DNA from: Halomonas sp. SpR8
Lineage (GTDB): Bacteria > Pseudomonadota > Gammaproteobacteria > Pseudomonadales > Halomonadaceae
Direction: 5' to 3'
NCBI RefSeq assembly: GCF_031010195.1
Contig: NZ_JAUAMC010000007.1
Location: 124,001-188,000, forward strand
DNA length: 64,000 nt
Position 1 is the stretch's first letter, and every line of letters begins with the position of its first letter. Positions 43,451-51,121 of this stretch are shown piece by piece. Below the pieces are notes generated by a model. It ran no database searches, was not told where the DNA came from, and saw nothing but the letters and a program-made list of their open reading frames with translations. The translations under genes were made by a program, and so were the position numbers.

Positions 43451-43940
43451 GCGATCTTTCGATTCTTTACCGTCCCTCACTGTGATTGACCCACGAGAGA
43501 AGTCGATATCTTTCACCCCCTTAAGCGCAGGCACTCAGTAATTCGCAGCCCAGAACCGTACAGAAGTGAAAAAATCAGTTTATCTCTACCGGTCATCTCC
43601 TTAAGGATATTAGCGACTTCAGCCGCCATGAGCGCTTCAGGTAAACGCTGTGGTTTAGAGGCATAATTGAATTCAAGATCACCTAATGGCTGCTTGAGAA
43701 ATTGGTTAATAAGCTAGCGCACTCAACGCTATGCACTGGGTGTTAACTGCCACATTGCGTTCGGTGGCGAGGTAGCCCAGAAAACGTACTACTTCAGTTG
43801 CTTCCATCTCACTGGGGTGGCGACAATTGTTGTACCGAATAAAAAAACGTATTCAGAAAATGTATGTTTCTCGGTTCGGATGCTCATCCCACGAACACGG
43901 ACGGAGGTGCGAATCTCATTAAGGAAGGGGCTGCTAGCCA
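43451..43940 (-). pseudogene. intI: Integron integrase, truncated and frameshifted
   Basis: Pieced across frames on the minus strand from ATG 43940, this reads as the N-terminal half of an IntI tyrosine recombinase: MASSPFLNEIRTSVRVRG, SIRTEK, HPSEMEATEVVRFLGYLA, TERNVAVNTQ, LPEALMAAEVANILKEM, LLYGSGLRITECLRL and KDIDFSRGSITVRDGK. There are at least three frame changes and a TGA in place of the Trp in the TYIFWI region. Homology stops after KDR, so the catalytic His, second Arg and Tyr are absent; only the first catalytic Arg (SGLRITE) remains. It faces away from the cassettes, as intI does in integrons. It cannot make an active enzyme. Confidence 0.88.
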
Positions 43941-44235
43941 TTTAGTTAAACCCTTAATTATGCTGTATTGAGGGTTTTAAATCTGCAATGCATGTTTTTC
44001 CGTATTCCTGGTATGGGAATTTGCTTAATTTTGCACGTGCTGTTTTATAAAATACATAAATAACAAGGAGTTGATGAGCTCATTTGTGCGTTTATGCGCA
44101 ATTTGTAAAGATGACTTAGAATGATAACGCGCATGCGCATTTTTCTAGCAAGCTCAAGCATGAGGATTGGTAATTTTTATTATTATCAACGGATTGTAGG
44201 TTGCTGGTGAAGCTGGGCTTTCCAGGGAAACGCGC
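43941..44235 (+). other. Integron leader: attI-like region and presumed cassette promoter
   Basis: The position between intI and the first cassette is where attI and the cassette promoter lie. A candidate simple site pairs ATCAAC with GTTGCT around 44187-44206, and GTTGCTG at about 44200 could be the crossover core. A weak promoter-like pair is TTGCTT (44021) and TATAAA (44046), spaced 19. Two copies of AACGCGCATGCGCA lie at 44126 and 44229. The exact attI limits are not certain. Confidence 0.45.
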
Positions 44236-44628
44236 ATGCGCACTAATAAGCTGCTACGTTTCGTCGTCGACAAGGCATCGAGTAATTGGATGAATGTAGA
44301 AATCATCGGTGATCGCGAATTTATCACGTCTGCTCAGGAGCAAGACGGTGTTTGGGTGCTAATGGCAGGCCAATCGCTATATGCCCTACCAGCGGAGGGT
44401 GGCAGGGATCTTCCCGTTTGGTCGTCAGCAGAGAAAGCAGAAGTGTTCGCCGAAAATTTGAACCAAAGAGGGCTGTCCCCTGTGTTTGTACCGATGAGTA
44501 ATTTCCTGGGTGCTGCCTGGTTGGGTTCTTCGAGCCTACAAATCGTCGATGTCTTGGCTTCACCGCGCTATGGCCAAGAGTCTCTCGCCTACACAGCTGA
44601 GGAACTCCGTGCCACACTCAAAACGTAA
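44236..44628 (+). CDS. Cassette 1: DUF2750-like protein
   Basis: A 130-residue cytoplasmic protein of the first cassette. The pattern with VWVLMAGQSLYALP, LPVWSSAEKAEVFAENL and FLGAAWLGSSSL suggests DUF2750, a small family of unknown function common in gamma- and betaproteobacteria. The stop codon lies inside the first attC core (TAACAA), typical of cassette genes. The start ATG falls inside a GCGCATGCGC palindrome. Confidence 0.75.
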   Translation: MRTNKLLRFVVDKASSNWMNVEIIGDREFITSAQEQDGVWVLMAGQSLYALPAEGGRDLPVWSSAEKAEVFAENLNQRGLSPVFVPMSNFLGAAWLGSSSLQIVDVLASPRYGQESLAYTAEELRATLKT

Positions 44629-44728
44629 CAAGTCGTTCAAGTACGTTCCGGCCTTCGGCCTCCACCGGACGCGCTTTCCATGGCGCCTTTGGCACCATTC
44701 CAAGGTCGCCGCTTAACATTGGCGTTAG
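44622..44728 (+). other. attC site of cassette 1
   Basis: Starts with TAACAAG (first core) and ends with GCGTTAG (second core). It is long (about 105 bp), with internal palindromes including CCGGCCTTCGGCC. Confidence 0.85.
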
Positions 44729-44754
44729 CAGTCAGAAGCAAGAAGGATCTTTCA

Positions 44755-45210
44755 ATGGAGTTAAAGTATCGTTCGGCTAAATCAGAAGACTTGGAAAGTC
44801 TTGTAACTTTGCTGTCAAAAGATCCTCTTGGTAGCCAAAGAGAAGATTCAACCATTCCACTGAATAGTGCATACATTGCTGCATTTGAAGCAATTGAGCG
44901 CGACCCAAACAACGAGCTGTTAGTCGTTGAACTGGGGAGTTCGTTAGTTGGAATGCTTCAAATTACGTTTATTCCTTATCTCACACACAAAGGTAGTTGG
45001 CGTTGCCTCATTGAAGGCGTCCGAATTCATAGTGATTATCGCGGTCAGGGCTTTGGAGAGAAAATGTTCGAACACGCTATCAGCTTGGCAAAAAATAAAG
45101 GCTGTACAATAGTTCAGTTAACAAGTGATAAGCAGCGTCCTGATGCAATCAGGTTTTATGAAAAACTCGGATTCAAAGCAACGCATGAAGGGTTCAAACT
45201 CACGCTGTAG
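44755..45210 (+). CDS. Cassette 2: GNAT N-acetyltransferase
   Basis: A 151-residue acetyltransferase of the GNAT fold. The acetyl-CoA pyrophosphate loop is VRIHSDYRGQGFGEKMF (RGQGFG), and the C-terminal RPDAIRFYEKLGFKATHEGF is the usual end of the domain. The substrate is unknown. ATG 44755 has AGAAGGAT upstream; a frame extension back to 44680 would lie in the preceding attC and is not credible. Confidence 0.88.
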   Translation: MELKYRSAKSEDLESLVTLLSKDPLGSQREDSTIPLNSAYIAAFEAIERDPNNELLVVELGSSLVGMLQITFIPYLTHKGSWRCLIEGVRIHSDYRGQGFGEKMFEHAISLAKNKGCTIVQLTSDKQRPDAIRFYEKLGFKATHEGFKLTL

Positions 45211-45213
45211 GTT

Positions 45214-45272
45214 GCCTGCTAACAAATGGTTCAAGAGTGTTTCGACACGCGTGGCATTTTTACTAGGCGTTG
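45214..45272 (+). other. attC site of cassette 2
   Basis: CTAACAAATGG at the left and GGCGTTGGG at the right bound a short (about 59 bp) imperfect palindrome around CGACACGCGTG. Confidence 0.75.
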
Positions 45273-45357
45273 GGTTTAGTGGTTAGGGTGGTATGCTGAA
45301 GCGTTGTATTGCGTGCCTCACGTCTAAGGCATTAACTGTCACAGAAAAGGAGTTCAC

Positions 45358-45723
45358 ATGAGCTATCAGGCGGTAAATTTCAAAAACAAGCTCGGCCTGT
45401 TTGATGAGCAATGGTCACCGAAGGTCATCGCTGAGATGAACGATTACCAGTTTAAGGTCGTTAAAATCCAGGGCGAGTTTGTTTGGCATGACCACAAAGA
45501 CACGGATGAAACTTTCATAGTGCTTGAGGGCTGTCTCAGAATCGATTTCAGAGATGGGTATGTAGATCTGTCTGAAGGCGAAATGTACGTGGTTCCAAAG
45601 GGTATCGAACACAAGCCTTATGCGGAACATGAAGCAAAGGTTTTGCTTATCGAGCCACGTGGCGTCGTGAATACTGGCGACCAGACTGGTAGCCAAACAG
45701 CAGAGAATGACGTTTGGATCTAA
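45358..45723 (+). CDS. Cassette 3: single-domain cupin
   Basis: A 121-residue cupin. Motif 1 is WHDHKDTDETFIVLEG (metal-binding His-x-His and Glu) and motif 2 is PKGIEHKP. No enzymatic activity can be assigned; small cupins of this kind are common in cassettes. An AAAAGGAG ribosome binding site lies 7 bases before the ATG. The cassette's attC begins just after the stop and is split by an IS element. Confidence 0.85.
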   Translation: MSYQAVNFKNKLGLFDEQWSPKVIAEMNDYQFKVVKIQGEFVWHDHKDTDETFIVLEGCLRIDFRDGYVDLSEGEMYVVPKGIEHKPYAEHEAKVLLIEPRGVVNTGDQTGSQTAENDVWI

Positions 45724-45725
45724 AT

Positions 45726-45733
45726 CAGTTAAC
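45726..45733 (+). other. attC of cassette 3, left end (interrupted)
   Basis: CAGTTAAC is the first core. The rest of the site resumes at 47419 after the IS1111-group insertion; the join TTAAC plus AAGGCCAGG recreates an attC closely like the one at 54160. Confidence 0.75.
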
Positions 45734-45751
45734 ACCTATGAGCCTTCTCTC

Positions 45752-46223
45752 TGTCAATAGGCCGCAGTGTTTTTTATTGGCCGCGTCAGCGGCCAACATC
45801 AAGTCCCTGAGCCAGTGATCCTACTTCATCTGTCATCGTTGGCTGTGAGTGGCTTACAGCAAAAATACCGCAAGGGTACTTCCTTCGATCGCCTATTGAG
45901 GCTCTCTTAACGTGGTGGTTCACCACTGCCAAACCGGGTTGCTCCTTGCAGATGGGTCTGGGGCACTAGACATTCATCGGCTAACCGGCATCTGTCCTAT
46001 TCAAACAGCGGGTTACAGTCCCAGTTAGTTTCAGGTTCAGCGCCGGTGTAAGCCCACTCGCTCGGGGTATTGGTGCACGCCAGCAGGATGGATAATCAAA
46101 GCGACGGGCTTCGAGTTGGGTGTAGAAGTCGGGGTTCAGATCTTAAGATCAGTCAGCAGACACCCGGTTTCAGAACACTCCGTGATGATCCAGTTAGACA
46201 TTGATCATCATCCTGCTGCGTGA
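45752..46223 (-). ncRNA. Candidate bridge/seek RNA region of the IS1111-group element
   Basis: In IS1111-group elements the guide RNA that pairs with target and donor DNA is encoded in the non-coding end downstream of the transposase gene. That is this segment. The assignment rests on position only; I did not resolve the fold or the guide loops. Confidence 0.35.
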
Positions 46224-47337
46224 CTAACTCGTTAAAAAGCGTTGTTCATCAAACACCTTTTCGTTCTTTAACATGAAATAGACCGCACGCCCCAGCTTGT
46301 GAGCCAAAGCCGATAGAGCCTTGGCTTTACTCATGCGTTTCTGGAAGCGTTGCAACAGCTTTTGTGCACCAGGATTGCCGCGCAGATAAAGCACAGCAGC
46401 CTCAGAAAAAGCCCACTTCAGATGGGCATTACCAATCTTGTTGCCCTGGGTGCCATAGGTCTTACCGGCCGATTCGGCTTTGCACTTAATCAGCCGGGAA
46501 TAGGAGGCAAACTTCTGGACAGATTCAAAGCGTCGAATATCACCCACTTCATACAGAATAGTGAGAGCCAGAATACGGCCAACGCCGGGAATGGTTTTTA
46601 ATAAGTGGTAGTAGGTTGGCTGATGCTTTTTGGCCTGCTTTTCCAATAGCCATTCCACCTAGCTTAGTTCCCGGTGGTAGCACTCTAAAACGGCCATATC
46701 TAGATCGATATTGCGCTGAACGAGCGGGTCATCAAAGGTTCTGCCTAACTGCTCTCGGGCACTGACATTTTTCAAATTGACCTTGTTGGGCGGCAGATTG
46801 TACTGACTCGTGGTGTTGACAACATGGGCTTGGAGATCAGCGCCGTGACGAACGAGTCCAGTACGACGACGGAGTAAATCCCGCGTTGCTCGCATGCTGC
46901 GAGGGTAGACATAAGCGAGGGGAAAGTTACCGCCTCGAATAAGCGCGGCGATCTTGTAAGAATCCACGCGGTCATTCTTGGTTTTACCGCCATGAATGAC
47001 GTTGAAAAGTACGTCCTGTACTTTTCCCTTCGGGCTAGCTGAAGCTATCCAAATTCTTTCGGGAAGAATTTGTCATATAAAGGGCATGACCGAGAATGAA
47101 AGCAATGCCCTGATCTTCACAGAAATCGGCGATCCAGTACCAGCAGTGCATGCATTCAACCCCGATGACCAGATCGTCCAGGTAGAGTTCGATCAGACGC
47201 AGCAGGGGCTCTGGTTTGGCAGGAATCTCTTTATGCAGAAGGGTTTCACCCTGCTGATCCATGATGCAGACATACAGGCTACGGGCATGAAGATCAATGC
47301 CACAGTAGTGGCGATGAGTGCTATTGTAAAAGTTCAT
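46224..47337 (-). pseudogene. IS110-family (IS1111 group) transposase, broken
   Basis: Read on the minus strand: an N-terminal RuvC-like part (HYCGIDLHARSLYVC, then GVECMHCWYWI) runs from 47337 to about 47073. An intrusion of about 70 bp rich in palindromes follows. The protein resumes at VIHGGKTKNDR, SYKIAALIRGG, then meets an in-frame TAG after YHREL (46659-46661), and resumes with VEWLLEKQ. The C-terminal transposase_20 domain (IPGVGRILALTILYEVGDI, KFASYSRLIKC) is intact and ends at 46224. DEDD-type acidic residues remain in part, but the gene cannot give a full-length protein. Confidence 0.9.
47002..47072 (+). repeat. Palindrome-rich insertion within the IS1111 transposase gene
   Basis: About 70 bp interrupt the conserved region between HALYM and VIHGGK. 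They contain GAAAAGTACGTCCTGTACTTTTC (a palindrome at 47004-47026, arms GAAAAGTAC / GTACTTTTC) and AAATTCTTTCGGGAAGAATTT (47051-47071). The two hairpins back to back resemble a REP-like or miniature repeat element. Confidence 0.65.
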
Positions 47338-47418
47338 TGAGTCTTCTCCTGTTAGGGTTTGGTCGCCTTTTCAGCTTAGCCAAACGGCTGAGCTGGGGGA
47401 GAAGGCTCAATGAGTATC

Positions 47419-47493
47419 AAGGCCAGGCACAGCGACAGCTTTTTCGTTGCGGCTACGCCTTCACTACAAAGCTGCGCGTGCTGGCAGCGTTAA
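47419..47493 (+). other. attC of cassette 3, right part
   Basis: It runs from AAGGCCAGGCACAGCG to AGCGTTAAAT (second core). The internal TTCACTACAAAGCTGCGCG is identical to a stretch of the attC at 54160. Confidence 0.85.
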
Positions 47494-47510
47494 ATTCTCA
47501 AGGAGAGCCA

Positions 47511-48113
47511 GTGCTCGAAGCTCGTTTCTATGAAACCTGCTACTTCTGTAACGTGGTGAGAAACGTACTCCACGATCAGTTTTCTTATATACGAAATCTG
47601 AACAATTTTTATTGTGACGAGCGAATATTTTATTTGGTTTCCCCGTTTCAAAAATATTCGGTATTCCATGAGTTTATCGAGTTCATAGTAGAGGATATCT
47701 ACTATGAAGAAGCATCGAATGTAGGGTTAGAGGATCGGAGGGAGCTGATCGAAAAGTTCAAAGATATACCTTCGGCGATAAATGACATGAAACCGCAGAG
47801 GTTGCCAATTGAGCAAGCATTCGAGTTTCATGACATTGAATGCTTGAGTTTTGAGTCTCATTTAGAGAGTGTCGGAAAGTCGTTTTTAGATGCCTCTGAG
47901 GATGATGTGTATGACTACATGGGCGAACTCCGCCTAAGCGGCGACTATGAAATGTTAGTTCAGCAAACGGTTAAAGAGGTTTTTCACGTTCTTTTTCAGA
48001 ACAGAAGCCTTCTGATGATTTTTAACCAGATGATGGCAGGCGAGCTTGAGCGGCAAGTCGACATAGAACCCCAGAAGAGCAAGATTCTCTGTTTTCCCGA
48101 CCTGGTGTCTTGA
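47511..48113 (+). CDS. Cassette 4a: unknown protein paired with an HNH nuclease
   Basis: A 200-residue soluble protein that I do not recognise. It opens with ARFYETCYFCNVVRNVLH, a possible CxxC, followed by aromatic- and acidic-rich helices. There is no signal peptide or membrane segment. I chose GTG 47511: it follows the attC directly and has AAGGAG five bases upstream. A longer frame back to 47337 would run through attC and the IS end. The stop overlaps the HNH gene start by four bases, so the two products are made together. Base composition is clearly more AT-rich than the core genome. Confidence 0.75.
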   Translation: MLEARFYETCYFCNVVRNVLHDQFSYIRNLNNFYCDERIFYLVSPFQKYSVFHEFIEFIVEDIYYEEASNVGLEDRRELIEKFKDIPSAINDMKPQRLPIEQAFEFHDIECLSFESHLESVGKSFLDASEDDVYDYMGELRLSGDYEMLVQQTVKEVFHVLFQNRSLLMIFNQMMAGELERQVDIEPQKSKILCFPDLVS

Positions 48114-48376
48114 AACGAACCACCATACCGAGCTGGGTTAAAAGAGCTGTATATTTTAGAGATCGTGGGCGTTGTGTCCTGTGTGATAAAGACCTTTCAG
48201 GGACCCTTAATCTGGACAATCAGGAAAATTACGATCATATAGTTCCGCTAGCTAAACACGGGTTAAATGACGTATCAAATGTCCAACTGCTCTGTAAAGA
48301 ATGTAACCAAAAAGAAAAAAGAGCAGGAAATGCCATTACTTCTAATAGGTATCAGTCTTGGTATCTCTATGATTAA
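48110..48376 (+). CDS. Cassette 4b: HNH endonuclease
   Basis: An 88-residue HNH nuclease. Two zinc-knuckle CxxC pairs (CVLCDKD and CKECNQK) flank the catalytic region YDHIVPLAKHGLNDVSN, with the first catalytic His in DHIVP and the Asn in NVQLLC. It starts at TTG 48110, overlapping the stop of the previous gene. With its unknown partner it forms a two-gene cassette; a defence or toxin role is plausible but is inference. Confidence 0.85.
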   Translation: MKRTTIPSWVKRAVYFRDRGRCVLCDKDLSGTLNLDNQENYDHIVPLAKHGLNDVSNVQLLCKECNQKEKRAGNAITSNRYQSWYLYD

Positions 48377-48452
48377 ATTTAACAATACGCTGTTGTCGGA
48401 CAATTTTTACACCGCTTCGCGCCTCCAAAATTGCCGCAAAGCTCTGCGTTAG
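48377..48452 (+). other. attC site of cassette 4
   Basis: TTTAACAATACGC at the left and CTGCGTTAGA at the right bound an imperfect palindrome containing CGCTTCGCG. Confidence 0.85.
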
Positions 48453-48461
48453 AAGGTAAGA

Positions 48462-49196
48462 ATGGATACTAAAGAATCTATCGCGAAGGAAGTGAAGGAT
48501 CTATACCAAGAGGGTGTAGAACTTGCGCAAGCCTTCCAAAAAGAAGATGAAAAACAGAACTTTCCATATGACTATCAGACTTGGTATACCAAGTCTTTAA
48601 GGGTGGTACAGGTTCTTGCTCCAGATCGATACCAAGAGTTCAAATCTTACTACGAAATTGATTCGAAGAGAAAAAGCCTTGGGTATGGAACTTATGTCAT
48701 TCAAGATTTTTTAAAAGGTGTTGCTCCTGCAGCACATAGAATTCCTGGTTTTGATACGCGATCACAAGCTCTACAGAATGTTTTTAATCAATTAACTATT
48801 CTAAATGCTCTATCGAGTCGCGTTGATTCTGTTCTAGCTAATATCGACACTGAGCTTCTTTCAGAAATACAAGATGCGGAGCTAGAAACTGCAAAGAAAT
48901 TATCAAAAATCAGCTTGCGAGCAGCAGGGGCACTTACAGGTGTAATTATTGAACATCACCTCCAGAAGTTGGCAGATAATCACGGGATCAAACTTCGAAA
49001 GAAAAACCCTACAATCAGTGATCTAAGCGATCCACTTAAATCGGAAGGAATATTTGATACTCCAACATGGAGGAAGGTTACTTACCTTGCCGATATTAGA
49101 AACATTTGCTCACATAAAAAAGATTCTGAACCAACTCAAGAGCAGGTTAATGAGCTAATCGAGGGGGCAAATTGGTTAATCAAAAACACCTTCTAA
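48462..49196 (+). CDS. Cassette 5: HEPN-like protein
   Basis: A 244-residue all-helical cytoplasmic protein. Near the C terminus, LADIRNICSHKKDSEPTQEQ and VNELIEGANWLIKN match the end of HEPN domains, including an Rx4H motif (RNICSH) of the kind that is catalytic in HEPN ribonucleases. The N-terminal half has no motif I recognise. HEPN proteins are frequent in toxin-antitoxin and abortive-infection systems, but no antitoxin gene accompanies it. AT-rich composition marks it as acquired. Confidence 0.75.
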   Translation: MDTKESIAKEVKDLYQEGVELAQAFQKEDEKQNFPYDYQTWYTKSLRVVQVLAPDRYQEFKSYYEIDSKRKSLGYGTYVIQDFLKGVAPAAHRIPGFDTRSQALQNVFNQLTILNALSSRVDSVLANIDTELLSEIQDAELETAKKLSKISLRAAGALTGVIIEHHLQKLADNHGIKLRKKNPTISDLSDPLKSEGIFDTPTWRKVTYLADIRNICSHKKDSEPTQEQVNELIEGANWLIKNTF

Positions 49197-49261
49197 CAAG
49201 TCAATCAACTATGCGCCTGCGGCGCCGGACGCAGCAAAGCTGCGCCGGTTATTGAGGCGTT
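49191..49261 (+). other. attC of cassette 5, left part (interrupted)
   Basis: TCTAACAAG to GAGGCGTT, with a strong internal palindrome (CGGCGCCGGACGCAGC). The second core is cut after GTT by the IS1182-family element and resumes as GTTAAGT at 52976. Confidence 0.8.
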
Positions 49262-49833
49262 GAGGCTGTAGAAAGTGTGCCGTAGGCACACGGAAGAGCA
49301 GGAGATTCTTGGCAAGCTCTTCTGTGTATAAGCTGCATGAAAGATGAAGGCGGGCCCTTCGAAGTCGACTTTCAGGAGTAGGCTTCAAACCACCCCAAGC
49401 TGCGCTGGTAAAGAGCCAGGGTAGTGAGCGTTGGGGTCAAAGCCGCGAGAGACGATCTTGGGCAGGTGTGGATTAGAGAGACGAACGCAAGTGAACCCTC
49501 GATGACGCGTCGTTATTCAGAGACCCGCTTTCAAAACCAGGGGCGTTTCTACCTTCTGGGACAAGCTTGTCGGATACCTGATTACTGGACAAGCGGCAGC
49601 CGGCGTATAGGGGGCGTGAATCTGATTCAGGCTTTTGTGCGGAACTGCGGGAACCAGTCGTTCCGATGATAAGGGAGAAGCACAAGTGGCTAAAACCACG
49701 AGGCGAGAGTACCGATGCGGAGCACTGGGACGGACTGGGTTGTAGTAGCGATGAAGGCTGGTAATGCGGCTGGAGCGAAGGGCCCGGATCAAGTGGTTGC
49801 ATTGTGCGTCCAACTGGACACAGGAGGAGACGG

Positions 49834-51084
49834 ATGAGTGCAACAAAGTCATACGCCATTGATAAGTGGTCAGTGTACAACGCCTATAAGGCAGTGAAGG
49901 CCAATGCGGGCGCAGCGGGCGTGGATCGACAGTCGCTTGCCGATTTCGAGGCAGATCTGAGCAGTAATCTGTATAAGATCTGGAATCGGATGTCGTCAGG
50001 TAGCTATTTCCCTCCTGCTGTTAAAGCTGTGGCCATCCCTAAAAAGAGCGGTGGAGAGCGCATCTTGGGTATTCCCACCGTCGCTGATCGTGTGGCTCAA
50101 ATGGTGGTCAAACGGGAGATTGAACCTGCCATCGAATCCAGATTCGCCCCCGACTCTTACGGTTACCGGCCCGGAAAATCGGCGCTGGATGCAGTAGGAA
50201 TCACACGTGAGCGATGCTGGCGATACGACTGGGTTCTTGAGTTCGACATCAAAGGCCTGTTTGACAACATAGACCATGAGTTGCTGCGGAAGGCTCTTCG
50301 AAAGCATGTGCACTGTGAATGGGCGAGTCTATACATAGAGCGCTGGCTAACGGCCCCCATGCAATTGGTGGATGGAACCCAGGAAGTTCGATCTCGGGGA
50401 ACTCCCCAAGGGGGCGTGGTCAGCCCGCTGTTGGCTAACCTGTTCATGCATTATGCTTTTGATCTCTGGATGGGGAGAATGTTTCCGGGGGCACCTTGGT
50501 GCCGGTATGCAGATGATGGACTGGTGCATTGTCGAACCGAACATGAGGCCCTGGCTGTTAGGGCCGCGTTGGAAAAGCGGTTAGGGGAATGCGGCCTGGA
50601 AATGCATCCGGTGAAGACCAAGATTGCCTACTGCAAGGATGGAAAACGGAGAAGGCAGTACCCGAACACGCAGTTCGATTTTCTTGGGTATACCTTCAGG
50701 CCACGGCTGGTTAAGAACCGCAAACGAAACAGCATGTTTGTGAACTTCACGCCGGCGGTCAGCCAAGCGGCTATGAAATCCATGCGGCAAACGACCCGGA
50801 GATTGAACTATCGCAATCGTTCCAACCTGAGTCTGGCCGATATATCGCGACTACATAACCCGATTCTTCGGGGGTGGCTGGCGTACTATGGAAGGTTCTA
50901 TCCCTCCGCCATGTACCCGGTGCTGCGACATTTCAACCGGACGCTGGTGGCATGGGCGATGAAGAAGTTCAAGCGCCTGAAAGGTCGGAAGATGCGGGCG
51001 AGTCAGCTTTTAAAAACACTGGCTAAGACCCGACCTTCCCTGTTCGTACATTGGCAGCGAGGCATGGTGGGTGACTTTGCTTGA
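49834..51084 (+). CDS. Group IIC intron reverse transcriptase/maturase
   Basis: A 416-residue protein with RT domains in order: AIPKKSGGERILGIPTVADR (RT2), FDIKGLFDNIDHELL (RT3), GTPQGGVVSPLLANL (RT4), CRYADDGLVHC (RT5, catalytic YADD) and FLGYTFRPR (RT7), then a maturase X/thumb domain (LRGWLAYYGRFYPSAM). There is no HNH endonuclease domain, as usual for class C. ATG 49834 has GGAGGAG six bases upstream. The gene appears intact. Confidence 0.95.
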   Translation: MSATKSYAIDKWSVYNAYKAVKANAGAAGVDRQSLADFEADLSSNLYKIWNRMSSGSYFPPAVKAVAIPKKSGGERILGIPTVADRVAQMVVKREIEPAIESRFAPDSYGYRPGKSALDAVGITRERCWRYDWVLEFDIKGLFDNIDHELLRKALRKHVHCEWASLYIERWLTAPMQLVDGTQEVRSRGTPQGGVVSPLLANLFMHYAFDLWMGRMFPGAPWCRYADDGLVHCRTEHEALAVRAALEKRLGECGLEMHPVKTKIAYCKDGKRRRQYPNTQFDFLGYTFRPRLVKNRKRNSMFVNFTPAVSQAAMKSMRQTTRRLNYRNRSNLSLADISRLHNPILRGWLAYYGRFYPSAMYPVLRHFNRTLVAWAMKKFKRLKGRKMRASQLLKTLAKTRPSLFVHWQRGMVGDFA

Positions 51085-51087
51085 TGG

Positions 51088-51121
51088 GAGCGGTGTGAGT
51101 CGAGAGGTTCACGCACCGTTC
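51088..51121 (+). ncRNA. Group II intron domain V
   Basis: A 34-nt hairpin starting GAGCGGTGTG with arms closing at CACCGTTC. It carries the AGC catalytic triad at 51089-51091 and a GAGA-type loop. It is the catalytic core of the intron RNA, directly after the RT stop codon. Confidence 0.85.

Larger units (their letters stand above)
45734..47418 (-). mobile_element. IS1111-group (IS110 family) element inserted in attC
   Basis: An element of about 1.68 kb. Sub-terminal inverted repeats are TGAGCCTTCTCTC (45739-45751) and GGGAGAAGGCTCA (47397-47409), with a few extra bases outside each, as is characteristic of the IS1111 group. The transposase is on the minus strand and is broken. The insertion lies exactly after the TTAAC of an attC first core, the behaviour described for IS1111-attC elements. 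A non-coding stretch of about 485 bp follows the transposase gene. Confidence 0.85.

Noticed and set aside
43941..44235. LexA box upstream of intI
   Set aside because: CTGTATTGAGGG resembles the left half of a LexA site but the matching right half (ACAG) is absent, so I do not call it.
44680..44754. Upstream extension of the cassette 2 GNAT gene
   Set aside because: The extension reads through the cassette 1 attC; the ATG at 44755 has a ribosome binding site and the normal family start.
47337..47510. Start of the cassette 4a gene inside the IS element
   Set aside because: The frame is open by chance through the IS end and attC; GTG 47511 with AAGGAG directly upstream fits the cassette boundary.
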